Assembly (NCBI GenBank): GCA_020061995.1
Contig: JAGUXE010000017.1
Location: 1 to 16,089, forward strand
Direction of reading: 5' to 3'
Length of the DNA stretch: 16,089 bases
DNA from: Ignavibacteriales bacterium
Lineage (GTDB): Bacteria > Bacteroidota > Ignavibacteria > Ignavibacteriales > Ignavibacteriaceae
Shown: piece by piece, positions 9,099 to 15,692 of the stretch
How the letters are laid out: every line of letters starts with the position of its first letter
How positions within the stretch are numbered: position 1 is the first letter of the stretch
The notes under the pieces: model-generated
What the model was told of the DNA's origin: nothing
Databases searched by the model: none
Seen by the model: the letters and a program-made list of their open reading frames with translations, nothing else
Program-made: the position numbers and the translations under genes

Positions 9099-9809
9099 AT
9101 GAATATTATAAATATTGAACATATCAGCAAAGTGTATAAAGTAGGTAGTGAAGAAGTTCATGCTCTAAGGGATGTAACTTTAAGAATTGATAAAAATGAA
9201 TACGTTGCAATTATGGGTCCATCAGGATCAGGAAAGTCGACATTAATGAATATGCTCGGTTGTCTTGATACCCCTTCATCGGGTATTTATCAATTCAACT
9301 CAGTAAATGTTAGTCAGATGACGGATAACGATTTGGCGAAGATACGAAATAAAGAAATCGGGTTTGTTTTCCAAACTTTTAATTTACTACCACGTTCAGA
9401 TGCACTGCACAATGTTGAACTCCCATTAATCTATGCCGGTGTGCCAACTTCTGAAAGAAAAGAAAGAGCAAAAAAATCATTAATTGATGTGGGACTCGGA
9501 GATCGTATACACCATAAACCGAACGAACTTTCCGGGGGACAAAGACAACGTGTTGCGGTGGCAAGAGCACTTGTTACTAATCCTTCAATTATTCTTGCTG
9601 ATGAACCAACAGGTAATCTCGATTCAAAAACCGGTGAAGAAATTATGGGGCTCTTCAACGATATCTATGAAGCAGGTAATACAATTATTTTAGTAACTCA
9701 CGAAGAATATATTGCAGAACATGCAGCACGAATAATTAGAATAAAAGATGGTTATATAGAAAAAGATGAATATGTACAAAAACGATATATTCCAAAGAGA
9801 ATAGATTAG
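9099..9809 (+). CDS. ABC transporter ATPase, MacB/LolD type
   Basis: Cytoplasmic ATPase subunit powering the efflux permeases encoded downstream. All ABC motifs are present in 236 residues: Walker [10 protein letters not shown] at 40-48, Q-loop Gln92 in [11 protein letters not shown], signature [10 protein letters not shown] at 144-153, Walker B IILADE at 164-169 with catalytic Glu169, D-loop NLD at 173-175 and switch His201 in VTHEE. The FQTFNLLP and VELPLIYAG stretches are typical of the MacB/LolD/FtsE (3.A.1.122/125) group. Unlike E. coli MacB the ATPase is a separate polypeptide. It starts 73 bases after the adaptor stop with no clear Shine-Dalgarno and is followed by a hairpin terminator before the permeases. 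Confidence 0.95.
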   Translation: MNIINIEHISKVYKVGSEEVHALRDVTLRIDKNEYVAIMGPSGSGKSTLMNMLGCLDTPSSGIYQFNSVNVSQMTDNDLAKIRNKEIGFVFQTFNLLPRSDALHNVELPLIYAGVPTSERKERAKKSLIDVGLGDRIHHKPNELSGGQRQRVAVARALVTNPSIILADEPTGNLDSKTGEEIMGLFNDIYEAGNTIILVTHEEYIAEHAARIIRIKDGYIEKDEYVQKRYIPKRID

Positions 9810-9830
9810 TTCTCAAAATATTTTAGTATT

Positions 9831-9874
9831 TGATGCGATAAGAATTTTATCTTATTCTTTGCGCTTCATTTTTT
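9831..9874 (+). terminator. Intrinsic terminator-like hairpin between ATPase and permeases
   Basis: Bases 9831-9845 pair with 9854-9868 (12 of 15 positions, including GCG/CGC and a six-pair AAGAAT/ATTCTT block) around an eight-base loop, followed directly by six T's at 9869-9874. It begins 21 bases after the ATPase stop. The shape fits a Rho-independent terminator or attenuator inside the operon. The three mismatches and many A-T pairs make its strength uncertain. Confidence 0.55.
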
Positions 9875-9955
9875 GAGTATTGAAGAAGTTAGATTTTAAG
9901 TGAAACGAATTCCACAAAATAATTTGAAGTTTAATTATTAGACGTAATTAGTCTC

Positions 9956-9960
9956 GAGAG
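9956..9960 (+). promoter_or_regulatory. Purine-rich ribosome binding site for a TTG start
   Basis: GAGAG lies seven bases before the TTG at 9968. The reading frame is closed by a TAA at 9932-9934 and has no ATG before residue 43 of the protein, so this site supports TTG as the start of the first permease. Confidence 0.45.
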
Positions 9961-9967
9961 AAATAAA

Positions 9968-11203
9968 TTGGAAAATTTACTATTTGAATTAAAAGAAGGG
10001 CTGTTGATTGCATTTCGTGCAATTAGAGCTAACAAAGCCAGGGCAGTATTAACTACGCTTGGTATTGTAATAGGCGTTACTTCAGTTGTTTTGATGTCAA
10101 CAGCAATTAAGGGAATTGATACCTCTTTTCAAAACGGAATCAGTTCACTCGGGGCAGATGTTTTGTATATTGATAAATGGGCATGGTTTTCAAATGAAGA
10201 TTGGTGGAAAGTTCGTCGAAGAAAAAATGTGACTTATGTTGAATATGAAAGATTCAAAGAAATGGCGAAACTTCCGGTTGCAGTTTCTCCTACACTTTGG
10301 TCAATCGAAACAATAAAATTTAAAGAATCAAGTTTAGAAAATATTTTTGTTACAGGAACGACTACCAATTATGTTAAAACAAGTAATTTCACTTTTGCAC
10401 AAGGCAGATTCTTTTCTGAGGTCGAAGGAAGTGCATCTCGTTACACGGCAGTCCTTGGAAGTGAAATTGCAAAAAAGCTTTTCCCTCGTGAGAATGCATT
10501 ATATAAAGAAATTAAAGTTGGCGGTTTGAATTATAAAGTTGTAGGAATTCTGGATGAGCAGGGAAGTTTCATGCTTGGAAATTTTAATCCCGATAATCAA
10601 GTTTATGTACCGATCGGGACAATCTTCAAACATTTTGTGTCAGATAATGTAAGGAGTGTGGCTATTAATGTTAGAGCCGCCAATACCGGAGCTGTTGCAG
10701 AAACTAAGGAAGAGGCCGAAGGTATAATGAGAAAAATAAGAGGATTAAAATTATCCGAAGAGAGTGATTTTTCCATTAACCAACAAGAAGGACTCACAAG
10801 TAATTATAATCAAACTGTGGGTGTTATTCAGATTGCCGGATTTTTTATTACCGGATTATCGCTTTTCGTTGGTGCAATTGGAATTATGAATATTATGTTT
10901 GTTTCGGTTAAGGAAAGAACTAAAGAAATTGGGATAAGAAAAGCCATCGGCGCTAAAAGAAGAACTATTATGATGCAATTCCTTTTGGAATCTTCTGTTA
11001 TTTGTTTGATGGGAGGTGCTATCGGTTTAATCATTGCAGTAATCTTGAGTATGGTTGTTAATCAGTTTTTACCTACGAGTGTTCAGACTGATTCTATAAT
11101 ACTCGCAATCACAATTTCATTAATTACCGGAGTTGTTGCAGGCTTAGCCCCGGCTTATACAGCGGCAAAAATGGATCCGGTTGAAGCATTGAGGTATGAG
11201 TAA
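9968..11203 (+). CDS. ABC transporter permease, MacB/FtsX type (first of a pair)
   Basis: Inner-membrane permease of the MacB efflux group. In 411 residues: an amphipathic start, first helix at about 26-48 after the typical RANKARAVLTTLGIVIG, a large periplasmic core (MacB_PCD-type, about 50-280), then three C-terminal helices (about 287-310, 343-366, 376-397) carrying the FtsX signature GAIGIMNIMFVSVKERTKEIGIRKAIGA. It ends in the family's DPVEALRYE. The TTG start is favoured because no ATG exists upstream in frame and the N-terminus matches the family from there. The stop overlaps the next permease's start by one base. Fully conserved features suggest a working subunit; the ATPase it needs is encoded just upstream across a terminator-like hairpin. 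Confidence 0.93.
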   Translation: MENLLFELKEGLLIAFRAIRANKARAVLTTLGIVIGVTSVVLMSTAIKGIDTSFQNGISSLGADVLYIDKWAWFSNEDWWKVRRRKNVTYVEYERFKEMAKLPVAVSPTLWSIETIKFKESSLENIFVTGTTTNYVKTSNFTFAQGRFFSEVEGSASRYTAVLGSEIAKKLFPRENALYKEIKVGGLNYKVVGILDEQGSFMLGNFNPDNQVYVPIGTIFKHFVSDNVRSVAINVRAANTGAVAETKEEAEGIMRKIRGLKLSEESDFSINQQEGLTSNYNQTVGVIQIAGFFITGLSLFVGAIGIMNIMFVSVKERTKEIGIRKAIGAKRRTIMMQFLLESSVICLMGGAIGLIIAVILSMVVNQFLPTSVQTDSIILAITISLITGVVAGLAPAYTAAKMDPVEALRYE

Positions 11204-12435
11204 TGAGATTTACAGAAACTTTAACATTATCTTTAACTTCTCTAAGAACGAATAAACTCCGTACTCTTTTAACTATTCTTGGTATCGTTGTCGGAATATT
11301 TTCTATAATCGTTATTATGACAATTATTACGATGCTGCAATCAAGTATTGAGAGCGGTATATCGCAGCTAGGAAAAAATACTTTCCAAATTCAGAAATGG
11401 CCTGCAGTACAATTTGGCGGACCCGGTTCAAGGGCTAAATACCGCAACAGACAAGATATTACACTCGATGAGTTTTTCAGATTTCAAGATATGATGAAGG
11501 GGGCTAAATATATCGGTGCTGAACAATGGCGCGGTGGAAGATTAATTAAATATCGTAATTTGGAAACTAATCCTAACGTTCAGATTGGCGGGGCATCGTC
11601 GGAAGCAATAATGACAAACGATTGGGTGGTTGAGAGGGGGAGAGATATTCGTCCCTCTGATGTTGATAGAAGTAATCCGGTAATCATTCTTGGAAAAGAT
11701 ATTGTTGATAAGCTTTTTGAGAACATAGATCCGATGGGGCAGATTGTTAAGGTTGACGGTACACCACTTACTGTTATTGGAATATTTGAATCTAAGGGAC
11801 AGTTATTCGGGCAAAGCCGCGATAATTTTGCATTAATTCCAATTACAACTTTTCAAAGTATTTATGGCAGAAGAAGCAACAGTGTTAACATCACAGTAAC
11901 TTCTTTCGGCAGGGAGGACTATAACGAAGTAATTGAAGCAGCTATTGGACATATGCGAACAGTTCGAAAAGTACCTCCGGGTGAAGAGAATGATTTTGAT
12001 ATTTTCAGTAACGAATCTGTAATCTCCGAGATTAATAGTGTTACCATTTACGTTGAAATAGGGGCAATGGTAATTTCTTTTATTGCTTTATTAGCTGCCG
12101 GAATTGGTATCATGAATATTATGCTTGTTTCGGTAACCGAGCGTACAAAAGAAATCGGAATTCGCAAAGCAATCGGTGCAAGGAAAAATCACATACTATC
12201 TCAATTCCTTGTTGAGGCTATCGTACTCTGTATTTTTGGAGGATTAATCGGAATTGTTCTCGGTGTGGGGATAGGAAATCTTGCAGGCAGTTTCTTAAAT
12301 GCTAAAGCTGCAATCCCTTTTAATTGGATTATGATCGGAATCGGTTTATGTGTTATGGTTGGAGTTGTTTTTGGAACGTATCCTGCATATAAAGCAGCTA
12401 ATCTTGATCCCATTGAAGCTTTAAGATACGAATAA
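11203..12435 (+). CDS. ABC transporter permease, MacB/FtsX type (second of a pair)
   Basis: Paralogue of the preceding gene with the same plan in 410 residues: helix 1 near 20-43 (LRTLLTILGIVVGIFSIIVI), periplasmic core about 45-280, and C-terminal helices around 285-308, 337-362 and 374-393. It has GIGIMNIMLVSVTERTKEIGIRKAIGA and ends DPIEALRYE. The C-terminal thirds of the two permeases are very alike whereas the periplasmic cores differ strongly, which suggests they contribute different surfaces in a heterodimer rather than being a recent duplication. Its ATG shares the last A of the upstream TAA (TAATG), giving near-certain translational coupling and matched stoichiometry. Nothing resembling a terminator follows at once. 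Confidence 0.93.
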   Translation: MRFTETLTLSLTSLRTNKLRTLLTILGIVVGIFSIIVIMTIITMLQSSIESGISQLGKNTFQIQKWPAVQFGGPGSRAKYRNRQDITLDEFFRFQDMMKGAKYIGAEQWRGGRLIKYRNLETNPNVQIGGASSEAIMTNDWVVERGRDIRPSDVDRSNPVIILGKDIVDKLFENIDPMGQIVKVDGTPLTVIGIFESKGQLFGQSRDNFALIPITTFQSIYGRRSNSVNITVTSFGREDYNEVIEAAIGHMRTVRKVPPGEENDFDIFSNESVISEINSVTIYVEIGAMVISFIALLAAGIGIMNIMLVSVTERTKEIGIRKAIGARKNHILSQFLVEAIVLCIFGGLIGIVLGVGIGNLAGSFLNAKAAIPFNWIMIGIGLCVMVGVVFGTYPAYKAANLDPIEALRYE

Positions 12436-12466
12436 TTATTTTGTTCTATCAGACTGTTCGCCGCGG

Positions 12467-12478
12467 TGAATCGATTCA
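12467..12478. repeat. Perfect 12-base palindrome
   Basis: TGAATCGATTCA is a perfect palindrome. It abuts and overlaps another near-palindrome, TTCGCCGCGGTGAA at 12457-12470, which is symmetric except for one G/T position. Both stand 22 to 43 bases after the last permease stop, at the head of a gene-free repeat-like region. They could be a protein-binding site or part of a mobile intergenic repeat. Confidence 0.45.
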
Positions 12479-12490
12479 GTATCATCTTGC

Positions 12491-12518
12491 CTTTGGTAAG
12501 ATTCCAAGATCCGTCAGA
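12491..12518 (+). repeat. 28-base direct repeat, copy A
   Basis: This stretch, opening CTTTGGTAAG and closing ATCCGTCAGA, matches 12650-12677 at 24 of 28 positions without gaps. Both copies are followed within a few bases by an AATGAC or GATGAC stretch. The two copies flank the long imperfect hairpin at 12552-12610. Confidence 0.6.
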
Positions 12519-12551
12519 TGACCGCGTTTAATGACATGCTGAGTTTTAATT

Positions 12552-12610
12552 TTGTGCCTTGGTGTCCTTGTGGCAAAAAAGAAAAATGCCACTAAGTCTC
12601 GAAGGTACGA
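12552..12610. repeat. Imperfect inverted repeat with 24-base arms
   Basis: Arms 12552-12575 and 12587-12610 pair at 17 Watson-Crick and two G-T positions of 24, ending in a perfect GTGGCA/TGCCAC stem around an 11-base all-purine loop (AAAAAGAAAAA). The arm sequence (CCTTGGTGTCCTTGTGGC and its partner) resembles dispersed non-coding repeats I have met in environmental bacterial genomes, but that is memory, not a search result. The loop A-run gives no T-tail on the + strand, so a simple terminator is unlikely. Confidence 0.6.
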
Positions 12611-12621
12611 AGAAAATTGTC

Positions 12622-12641
12622 ATGCTGATGACGCTCAGCAT
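12622..12641. repeat. Small hairpin with 7-base arms
   Basis: ATGCTGA (12622-12628) and TCAGCAT (12635-12641) are perfect inverted repeats around TGACGC. An alternative overlapping hairpin, GTCAT/ATGAC at 12619-12632, is also possible. A partial copy, GACATGCTGAG, occurs at 12533-12543, suggesting a mosaic of repeat units. Confidence 0.45.
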
Positions 12642-12649
12642 CTATGTGT

Positions 12650-12677
12650 CTTTGGTTAGTTTCCTACATCCGTCAGA
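12650..12677 (+). repeat. 28-base direct repeat, copy B
   Basis: Second copy of the stretch at 12491-12518 (24/28 identical; the four differences are single substitutions). It closes the composite repeat region that began after the permease operon. From 12690 to the next gene the sequence turns AT-rich and promoter-like. Confidence 0.6.
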
Positions 12678-12730
12678 GAATGACATTTATTGAAAAACTA
12701 TAATAGCATTACATATTTACATAAAATCAC

Positions 12731-12738
12731 TATATTTG
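12731..12738 (+). promoter_or_regulatory. Candidate -7 promoter element (TAnnTTTG type)
   Basis: TATATTTG fits the Bacteroidetes housekeeping-sigma -7 consensus TAnnTTTG and lies 86 bases before the esterase start, after the repeat block. No good TTTG -33 partner is seen at the expected distance, and the match is short in AT-rich DNA, so this is only a candidate. Confidence 0.28.
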
Positions 12739-12823
12739 TTACACTATAAATTTTAGTCGATTCCCTCGAAAGTTTTACGACTAATTATCTGCTTAATTTA
12801 CCTGATATTAAAAGGGGAACAGC

Positions 12824-13564
12824 ATGAGAATTAGAGTCTTTTTTATTACTATTTTTTTAATATTCGTTTCACAATCATTTCCCCAACTCAGCAAAGTTTT
12901 AAATAAAGCAGATTACCCTTTCTGGCTCTATCTACCGGCAGACAGCATCATGCAGAACAATCCTCCTGTATTAATTTTTTTGCACGGGAAAAGCCTTTCC
13001 GGAAATAATTTAAATAATGTTCGCAGATATGGTGTAATTAATGCAATTGAGAAGGGATTAAATATGCCCGCAATTGTTATTGCTCCACAAGTAAGAAGGG
13101 GACAATCATGGATTCCTTCGAGAATTATGACCACGCTAAAATATGTTATGGAGAATTACAATATCGACACTAATCGTATTTATGTTGCCGGGATGAGTCT
13201 CGGCGGTTCAGGAACATATCTTTTTGCGAGCAGATATCCTGAAATAATTGCAGGCGCAGTAGCAATGTGTGGAAGAGGTAACTCCTCCGATATGTGTAAA
13301 CTTGCATCTTTAAACTTATGGATCCACCATGGTAAAAAAGACATCGACGTTCCTCTTTCAGAATCAACAAAAATTGTTAATGCCATAAAACGTTGCAATA
13401 AAAATGCAAATTTGGAATTCACCGTTCATGAAAATTATGGACACAATGAAATTGCCCGGCTCTTCTATAAGGATGAAATTTATAATTGGTTGTTTCAGTT
13501 TACTAAAAATAAGAAAGAAACAGACATAACCCCTCAATCATTAAAATTAAATAGAGCAGAATGA
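12824..13564 (+). CDS. Exported alpha/beta-hydrolase esterase
   Basis: A 246-residue alpha/beta-hydrolase of the phospholipase/carboxylesterase or PHB-depolymerase-like esterase type. Seen: signal peptide 1-20 (basic MRIR, hydrophobic FFITIFLIFV, then SQSFPQ), oxyanion-region VLIFLHGKSLSG at 49-60, nucleophile elbow GMSLGG at 123-128 with Ser125, acid in HGKKDIDVPL (Asp173 the likelier, Asp175 possible), and His207 in NYGHNE. The catalytic triad is thus complete. A feruloyl-esterase/LpqC-like or lysophospholipase-like activity is plausible but the substrate is unknown. The short, charged tail after about 225 looks dispensable. An AAGGGG-type ribosome binding site lies about six bases before the ATG. 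Its TGA overlaps the next gene's ATG (ATGA), so the two are translationally coupled. Confidence 0.88.
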   Translation: MRIRVFFITIFLIFVSQSFPQLSKVLNKADYPFWLYLPADSIMQNNPPVLIFLHGKSLSGNNLNNVRRYGVINAIEKGLNMPAIVIAPQVRRGQSWIPSRIMTTLKYVMENYNIDTNRIYVAGMSLGGSGTYLFASRYPEIIAGAVAMCGRGNSSDMCKLASLNLWIHHGKKDIDVPLSESTKIVNAIKRCNKNANLEFTVHENYGHNEIARLFYKDEIYNWLFQFTKNKKETDITPQSLKLNRAE

Positions 13565-14523
13565 AAGCTATCATACATACCCAATATGGACCTCCCGAAG
13601 TTGTAAAATTGATGGAGGTCGAGGAACCACTTCCCAAATCAAATGAACTTTTAGTTAAAGTGTATGCGACTACAGTAAACCGCACCGACTGTGGATTTCG
13701 CAGTGCCGAATATTTTATCAGTAGGTTTTTTAGTGGACTTTTTAAACCCAAATATAAACCACTCGGGAATGAATTTGCTGGTGAAGTAGAATCAATCGGT
13801 AAAGATGTAACATCCTTCAAAATTGGAGATAAGGTTTTTGGTTATAACGATATAAAATTCGGTTCACATGCTGAGTATTTGACTATAGGTGAGAACGACG
13901 CAGTGACCACTATGCCGAATAATTTATCTTTTATTGAATCTGCTCCAATAACCGAAGGTGCCCATTATGCTTTGTACGATATCCTGGCTGCAAAAATTAA
14001 GGAAGGACAAAACATACTTGTTAACGGTGCAACCGGGGCAATTGGTTCAGCAGCTCTACAATTGTTGAAATATTATGGAGCAAATGTTACAGCCGTATGC
14101 GATACAAATAATTTAGACCTTGTTAAATCACTTGGGGCAGATGAGGTTATCGATTATACTAAAAAAGATTTTACTAAGATTACTCAAACATTTGATTTCA
14201 TATTTGATGCGGTTGGGAAAAGTTCATTTGCAAAGTGTAAACCTCTTCTAAAAGAGAAAGGTATTTACATCTCAACGGAACTCGGAAAAAACGGTGAAAA
14301 TATCTGGTTAGCACTAATCACTCCACTGTTTGGAGGTAAGCGAGTTCTATTCCCACTCCCTTCAATCAATAAAAAAGATTTAATTTTTCTTAAGGAATTA
14401 GTTGAGACTGGTAAGTATAAACCTCTAATTGATCGACAATACAGATTAGACCAAATCATTGAAGCTTACAAGTACGTAGAAACCGGACAAAAAATAGGTA
14501 ATGTTGTTATTACTGTAAGGTGA
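13561..14523 (+). CDS. Zinc-free MDR NAD(P)-dependent oxidoreductase (quinone reductase-like)
   Basis: A 320-residue medium-chain dehydrogenase/reductase. The N-terminal GroES-like half contains PLGNEFAGEVESIGKDVTSFKIGDKVFGY (67-95), a standard family signature. The Rossmann half opens with NILVNGATGAIGSAALQLLKYYG (151-173), the NADPH-type variant of the glycine motif. The catalytic-zinc ligands and the four-cysteine structural zinc lobe of alcohol dehydrogenases are absent, placing it with quinone oxidoreductase / enoyl reductase / RTN4IP1-like members. The terminal YVETGQKIGNVVITV (305-319) is the usual ending. It probably reduces an alpha,beta-unsaturated carbonyl or quinone; exact substrate unknown. 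It starts within the stop of the esterase gene, hinting at linked use of a small molecule, though that is inference. No clear terminator follows. Confidence 0.9.
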   Translation: MKAIIHTQYGPPEVVKLMEVEEPLPKSNELLVKVYATTVNRTDCGFRSAEYFISRFFSGLFKPKYKPLGNEFAGEVESIGKDVTSFKIGDKVFGYNDIKFGSHAEYLTIGENDAVTTMPNNLSFIESAPITEGAHYALYDILAAKIKEGQNILVNGATGAIGSAALQLLKYYGANVTAVCDTNNLDLVKSLGADEVIDYTKKDFTKITQTFDFIFDAVGKSSFAKCKPLLKEKGIYISTELGKNGENIWLALITPLFGGKRVLFPLPSINKKDLIFLKELVETGKYKPLIDRQYRLDQIIEAYKYVETGQKIGNVVITVR

Positions 14524-14647
14524 AATTTATTTAATTCATCATTTTACGTGAAGCAAAATAAATGAGAAGTGAAGAACATCTCTAAATTTTCCGCAGATGG
14601 TTTTGAAGTAGAGATTGTAAGACCTTACACCACAATCCAATTACATG

Positions 14648-14695
14648 CTAATAAACCGGAACAACTTCACCCTTAGGGATCAAATTCTTTTTCAT
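14648..14695 (-). CDS. Possible 15-residue peptide with strong ribosome binding site
   Basis: On the - strand GGAGG (complement of 14703-14707) stands seven bases before an ATG that opens MKKNLIPKGEVVPVY and then TAG. It is the best Shine-Dalgarno in the window, attached to a very short frame. It could encode a small peptide, be the surviving start of a broken gene, or be chance. It overlaps a longer small frame in another register. Confidence 0.25.
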   Translation of the reverse strand: MKKNLIPKGEVVPVY

Positions 14696-14780
14696 GATGA
14701 GACCTCCATTTAATAATGTATTTATAAATACACCCAAAATTCGGAAATCTCATAAAATAATTTACATCTGTTTTAAACAT
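14673..14780 (-). CDS. Possible 35-residue ORF next to repeat element I
   Basis: A 35-codon frame starts at an ATG only six bases beyond the shared repeat block (14787) and ends in TAA at 14673. The product begins MFKTDVNYFMRFPNFG and ends HHEKEFDP. Its position relative to the repeat mirrors that of the WYL gene to the second element, which is why it is listed; there is no visible ribosome binding site and no recognised homology. A frameshift near its end would join it to the KGEVVPVY tail of the 15-residue frame, so it could be a damaged gene. Confidence 0.25.
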   Translation of the reverse strand: MFKTDVNYFMRFPNFGCIYKYIIKWRSHHEKEFDP

Positions 14781-14786
14781 ACGTAC

Positions 14787-14970
14787 TTGCGGTTAAGCTG
14801 CTGCCCAACACAACTATGACGGTTTGAAAAGCACAACTGTATTTATAAAACTATTATTTATTACAATCACACCCTAAAGAACAACCAACTTTGAAAAGCT
14901 AAACCATACTACTTTTCACTACGACCGAGTCGGAGACGCGGTCGGGCTGAAGTGCGGGCTAGGTGCATGC
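14787..14970. repeat. Dispersed intergenic element I (cassette-boundary-like)
   Basis: Begins with a 21-base block (TTGCGGTTAAGCTGCT then GCCCA) that recurs at 15693 with one difference. Further shared blocks occur at nearly equal offsets: TGAAAA at +38 in both, a TTATTA-rich 13-mer at +71 versus +74, and AACTTT at +100 versus +98. The right part contains a strong GC-rich hairpin. The far end is approximate, set by the end of GC-rich sequence near AGGTGCATGC. It lies just beyond the stop of the - strand WYL gene. Confidence 0.55.
14922..14944. repeat. Strong GC-rich hairpin
   Basis: CGACCGAGTC (14922-14931) pairs with GACGCGGTCG (14935-14944) at nine of ten positions around a three-base GGA loop, strikingly GC-rich against its surroundings. 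It lies 41 bases past the - strand gene's stop but has no T-run in that direction, so it is more likely a structural part of element I than an intrinsic terminator. Confidence 0.6.
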
Positions 14971-14984
14971 ATACTAAAACATTT

Positions 14985-15671
14985 TTACTTATTTATAAAT
15001 TCTCTACTTTTAAAGACCACATCTAATAGTTTACTTCTTTCCGTTTTCAAACATTCCTCATGAAACGTGACTCCTAATATTCTATCAACTCGGAATGTTC
15101 TATTCTCTTTTCTCAAAAGGCAAAACCCTAAAAGGTAATAACTTGAGTCATTAAAAAATATTTCATTGACTTTTACTTCTCTATTTGTAATTGCATATTC
15201 ATTATCAATATACTTGAACGTTACATGACAATTAAGATTATCTGCATAAACATCTCGCTTCCCTTCCCATTCTTCAAAATCGAAAGGTTCTCTATCTTGA
15301 TAATTAATATTGTTCAAAAATCCATTTGCGAATGCTTCACCAAGAATTTTTCTTTTTCGTCCAACTTCATCTTCATTATCGGGATTTTCTGAGGCATACT
15401 CTCGTAACAGCCGCCACTTTTCCTCTAAATGCAGTCTCACTGTGGATTGAAATCCAAAAAGGATTCGCAGCTTTTTAATGACTTCATCAGAAGTAGAGAT
15501 ATCTCTATTTTCTTGGTCACCACGGATGGCGTTGATTTTATGCCTACATATTTTTTTCTCTAGCCCAAGCGTGCAGTTACAGTTAATGTATATGAGTTGT
15601 CCTTCAAGCTGAATTGTTACCTCAAATGGAGGCTTTTTCCCATTTCTTGAATAATAAATAATTGTTTCCAT
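14985..15671 (-). CDS. SWIM zinc finger and WYL domain protein
   Basis: A 228-residue protein unlike its neighbours and on the opposite strand. Residues 31-44 give C-x-C-x8-C-x-H (Cys31, Cys33, Cys42, His44, followed by KINAI), matching a SWIM zinc-binding motif. Residues about 148-203 read as a WYL domain: VTFKYID, a TNREVKVNEI strand, YYLLGFCLLR at 178-187 and RTFRVDRILGV at 191-201. The middle (60-145) is charged and helical. WYL domains sense ligands or nucleic acids and often regulate defence or DNA-damage genes; SWIM fingers bind DNA or protein. A regulatory or nucleic-acid-binding role is inferred. No helix-turn-helix is evident. The ATG lies only 21 bases from the repeat block of element II and has no clear Shine-Dalgarno. 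Cassette-like flanks suggest it was acquired horizontally. Confidence 0.8.
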   Translation of the reverse strand: METIIYYSRNGKKPPFEVTIQLEGQLIYINCNCTLGLEKKICRHKINAIRGDQENRDISTSDEVIKKLRILFGFQSTVRLHLEEKWRLLREYASENPDNEDEVGRKRKILGEAFANGFLNNINYQDREPFDFEEWEGKRDVYADNLNCHVTFKYIDNEYAITNREVKVNEIFFNDSSYYLLGFCLLRKENRTFRVDRILGVTFHEECLKTERSKLLDVVFKSREFINK

Positions 15672-15692
15672 AAAACACTGTACCTAACGGAA

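Larger units (their letters stand above)
14524..14786. other. Gene-poor stretch with only tiny ORFs
   Basis: No full gene is visible. It contains a 35-codon + strand frame starting GTG at 14569 and ending at 14676, with no good ribosome binding site, and two - strand small frames described separately. A short palindrome, TGTAAG-AC-CTTACA, sits at 14616-14629. This may be a decayed cassette or simply spacer between the + strand genes and the - strand accessory block. Confidence 0.4.

Noticed and set aside
12201..12485. 94-codon open frame on the - strand across the end of the second permease
   Set aside because: Mostly antisense to conserved FtsX sequence, low-complexity composition, no ribosome binding site.
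12518..12595. 25-codon + strand frame containing CPCGKKEKCH, which looks like a zinc motif
   Set aside because: It is read through the arm and loop of the inverted repeat at 12552-12610; the cysteines come from repeat sequence, and there is no ribosome binding site.
13503..13820. 105-codon open frame on the - strand
   Set aside because: Antisense to the esterase end and the oxidoreductase start, both of which are well supported; no motif seen.
14569..14676. 35-codon GTG-start + strand frame (containing FSADGFEVEIVRPY)
   Set aside because: Composition looks protein-like but it lacks a ribosome binding site, is very short and is overlapped by - strand frames; kept only as a note in the gene-poor region.
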